From Pelagibacteraceae bacterium AG-359-E06 (GTDB taxonomy: Bacteria; Pseudomonadota; Alphaproteobacteria; Pelagibacterales; Pelagibacteraceae), in the NCBI GenBank assembly GCA_003280495.1, contig QCET01000008.1, forward strand, positions 1 to 44,470: a DNA stretch of 44,470 nt, written 5' to 3'. A model generated the notes under the pieces. That model did no database searches, had not been told where the DNA came from, and saw only the letters and a list, made by a program, of their open reading frames with translations. Both the position numbers and the translations under genes were made by a program. This document shows, piece by piece, positions 43,613 through 44,470 of this stretch (position 1 is the stretch's first letter; every line of letters begins with the position of its first letter).

Positions 43613-44337
43613 TAATTGATTTTTTTTAATATCCTTTCGAATCTTATAGAATTATGCCATTTCCAGAAGGAAAAAAAATTACCTTTTGTTTTATCATTTG
43701 AAAAAAATAAAAATCTTGCTTTTCCTACTAAATTTTCTTTTTTAACATATCCTACTCTTGTCAAGTAACGGCTATCTGATGAACAATCTCTATTGTCTCC
43801 TAAAAAAAAATAATGATTTTTTGGAACTATATACACATCGGAGTCTGTAAATGAACCTGTTGAAAAGTATGCAATTTTATAATTATTTTTTGTTGATATT
43901 TCTTCTTTATAAATTTTCACATTTACTTCTTCATTGCCACAGTAAATTTTCGAATTTTCAACAAAAGTTTTTATAATTTTGTTATTATTAATATATAAAT
44001 CTCCACTAATAAATTGTATTTTGTCTCCTGATTTTCCTATTAATCTTTTAATATAATCTGTTCGATTATCTGCTGGAGTTTTGAATACTATAACATCTCC
44101 TCTGTTAGGCTCTTTAAATAATATTCTCTTTTTTAAGAGTCCAATACTAAAGGGAAATGAATGTCTGCTATAACCATAACTATATTTAGTAACAAACAAT
44201 CTATCTCCTATTAATAATGTGTTTTCCATTGAAGATGAAGGAATGTAGAACGGCTGTAATAAGAATGTTCTTATTAAAATTGCTAAAAAAATAGCTATTA
44301 TAATGCTATTTAAATTTTCTATTATTTTTTTTTTCAT
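43612..44337 (-). CDS. lepB: Signal peptidase I
   Basis: Membrane serine protease that removes signal peptides from exported proteins. The 241-residue protein has an N-terminal membrane anchor (about 10-28) followed by a periplasmic domain. The nucleophile is Ser36 in 'IPSSSMENTL' and the general base Lys97 in 'DYIKRLIG'. The later signature 'GDNRDCSSDSR' is near 196. The start codon is followed by a run of ten A residues. Its ATG overlaps the acpS stop by 4 bases (ATGA). Confidence 0.96.
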   Translation of the reverse strand: MKKKIIENLNSIIIAIFLAILIRTFLLQPFYIPSSSMENTLLIGDRLFVTKYSYGYSRHSFPFSIGLLKKRILFKEPNRGDVIVFKTPADNRTDYIKRLIGKSGDKIQFISGDLYINNNKIIKTFVENSKIYCGNEEVNVKIYKEEISTKNNYKIAYFSTGSFTDSDVYIVPKNHYFFLGDNRDCSSDSRYLTRVGYVKKENLVGKARFLFFSNDKTKGNFFSFWKWHNSIRFERILKKIN

Positions 44338-44470
44338 ATTTCCCTAGATATAATAACAAAAGCAATAGCCCAAGGAAAATCATCAGATATACTTAAGTGT
44401 ATTTTAATATTCTTAGATTTCATCTTTTTTTCAATTTTTTTTTCAAGATTTTTTGTTATTTTAATATACG
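44334..44470 (-). CDS. acpS: Holo-[acyl-carrier-protein] synthase, C-terminal end (partial)
   Basis: The last 44 codons of a gene that runs off the end of the window. AcpS attaches phosphopantetheine to ACP. The visible part has a Lys-rich helix and then 'IHLSISDDFPWAIAFVIIS', matching the family's closing strand ('vslSh....aiA.vi'). Its TGA overlaps the lepB start, and acpS-lepB-rnc is the standard alphaproteobacterial order. The Mg-binding residues lie outside the window. Confidence 0.8.
   Translation of the reverse strand, partial: YIKITKNLEKKIEKKMKSKNIKIHLSISDDFPWAIAFVIISREI

Noticed and set aside
1-44470. CRISPR arrays, insertion sequences, prophage genes, toxin-antitoxin pairs or defence islands
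   Set aside because: Every stretch over about 120 bases is covered by a recognised gene; no direct repeat array, transposase or terminal inverted repeat is visible.

Overview
The window is a very AT-rich, gene-dense piece of a bacterial chromosome made entirely of housekeeping genes. Gene families and neighbourhoods point to a streamlined alphaproteobacterium, most like the marine SAR11/Pelagibacterales group or a comparable low-GC planktonic lineage such as HIMB59/AEGEAN-169. The signs are: the order gltA-lpxB-lpxI-lpxA-fabZ-lpxD-bamA-dxr-cdsA-uppS-frr-tsf-rpsB-dnaE-lolD-lolC-proS, LpxI instead of LpxH, an alphaproteobacterial-type SOS box (GAAC-N7-GAAC) in front of lexA, short ProS, Mg-type HemB, K+-independent HppA, and the order rpmF-plsX-ihfA-merR. 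The exact clade is an inference. I see no tRNA, rRNA, CRISPR, insertion sequence, phage, plasmid or defence gene.

Layout. 1-4470 (+): end of trpD, trpC, then lexA with its own promoter and operator, gltX and gltA. 4471-26702 (-): an almost unbroken run of 22 co-directional genes, from ctaA down to lpxB, covering heme A synthesis, L13/S9, arginine and threonine/methionine steps, tRNA charging, lipoprotein release, replicase, translation factors, undecaprenyl and phospholipid precursors, isoprenoids, outer-membrane assembly and lipid A. The one substantial gap in this run is a roughly 120-base leader in front of rpsB that can fold. 26733-27023 (+): a stand-alone chorismate mutase-like gene. 27024-29066 (-): rpmF-plsX-ihfA-merR-rpmG. 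29185-29655 (+): a BamE-like lipoprotein. 29662-37549 (-): rpiB-glyA-nrdR-ribD-ribE-ribBA-ribH-nusB-hppA. 37653-38639 (+): hemB. 38630-44470 (-): the start-truncated acpS, then lepB-rnc-era-recO-parC-DUF2061-flavin reductase.

How the genes work together. LpxA, LpxD, LpxI and LpxB carry out four steps of lipid A synthesis, with FabZ supplying the acyl chain and BamA, BamE and LolCD handling outer-membrane proteins and lipoproteins. UppS, CdsA, Dxr and PlsX feed envelope lipids. RibB, RibD, RibE and RibH give most of riboflavin synthesis; the GTP cyclohydrolase II half of RibBA looks dead. Rnc, Era, RecO, ParC and LepB form the usual alphaproteobacterial processing/export/topology cluster.

What stands out is what is missing and how tight the packing is. 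Genes that normally sit inside these conserved neighbourhoods are absent: pyrH, rseP, fabH, probably moaC/moeA/comEC and thiL. All four convergent gene pairs abut or overlap with no room for a terminator. Other points worth a second look are the rpsB leader with mutually exclusive helices and a possible pseudoknot, an NrdR with a shifted zinc ligand, the cysteine-free GTP cyclohydrolase domain of RibBA, and a chorismate mutase-like protein with a changed active-site position. I found no clearly new multi-gene system; the rpsB leader is the best candidate for an undescribed element.
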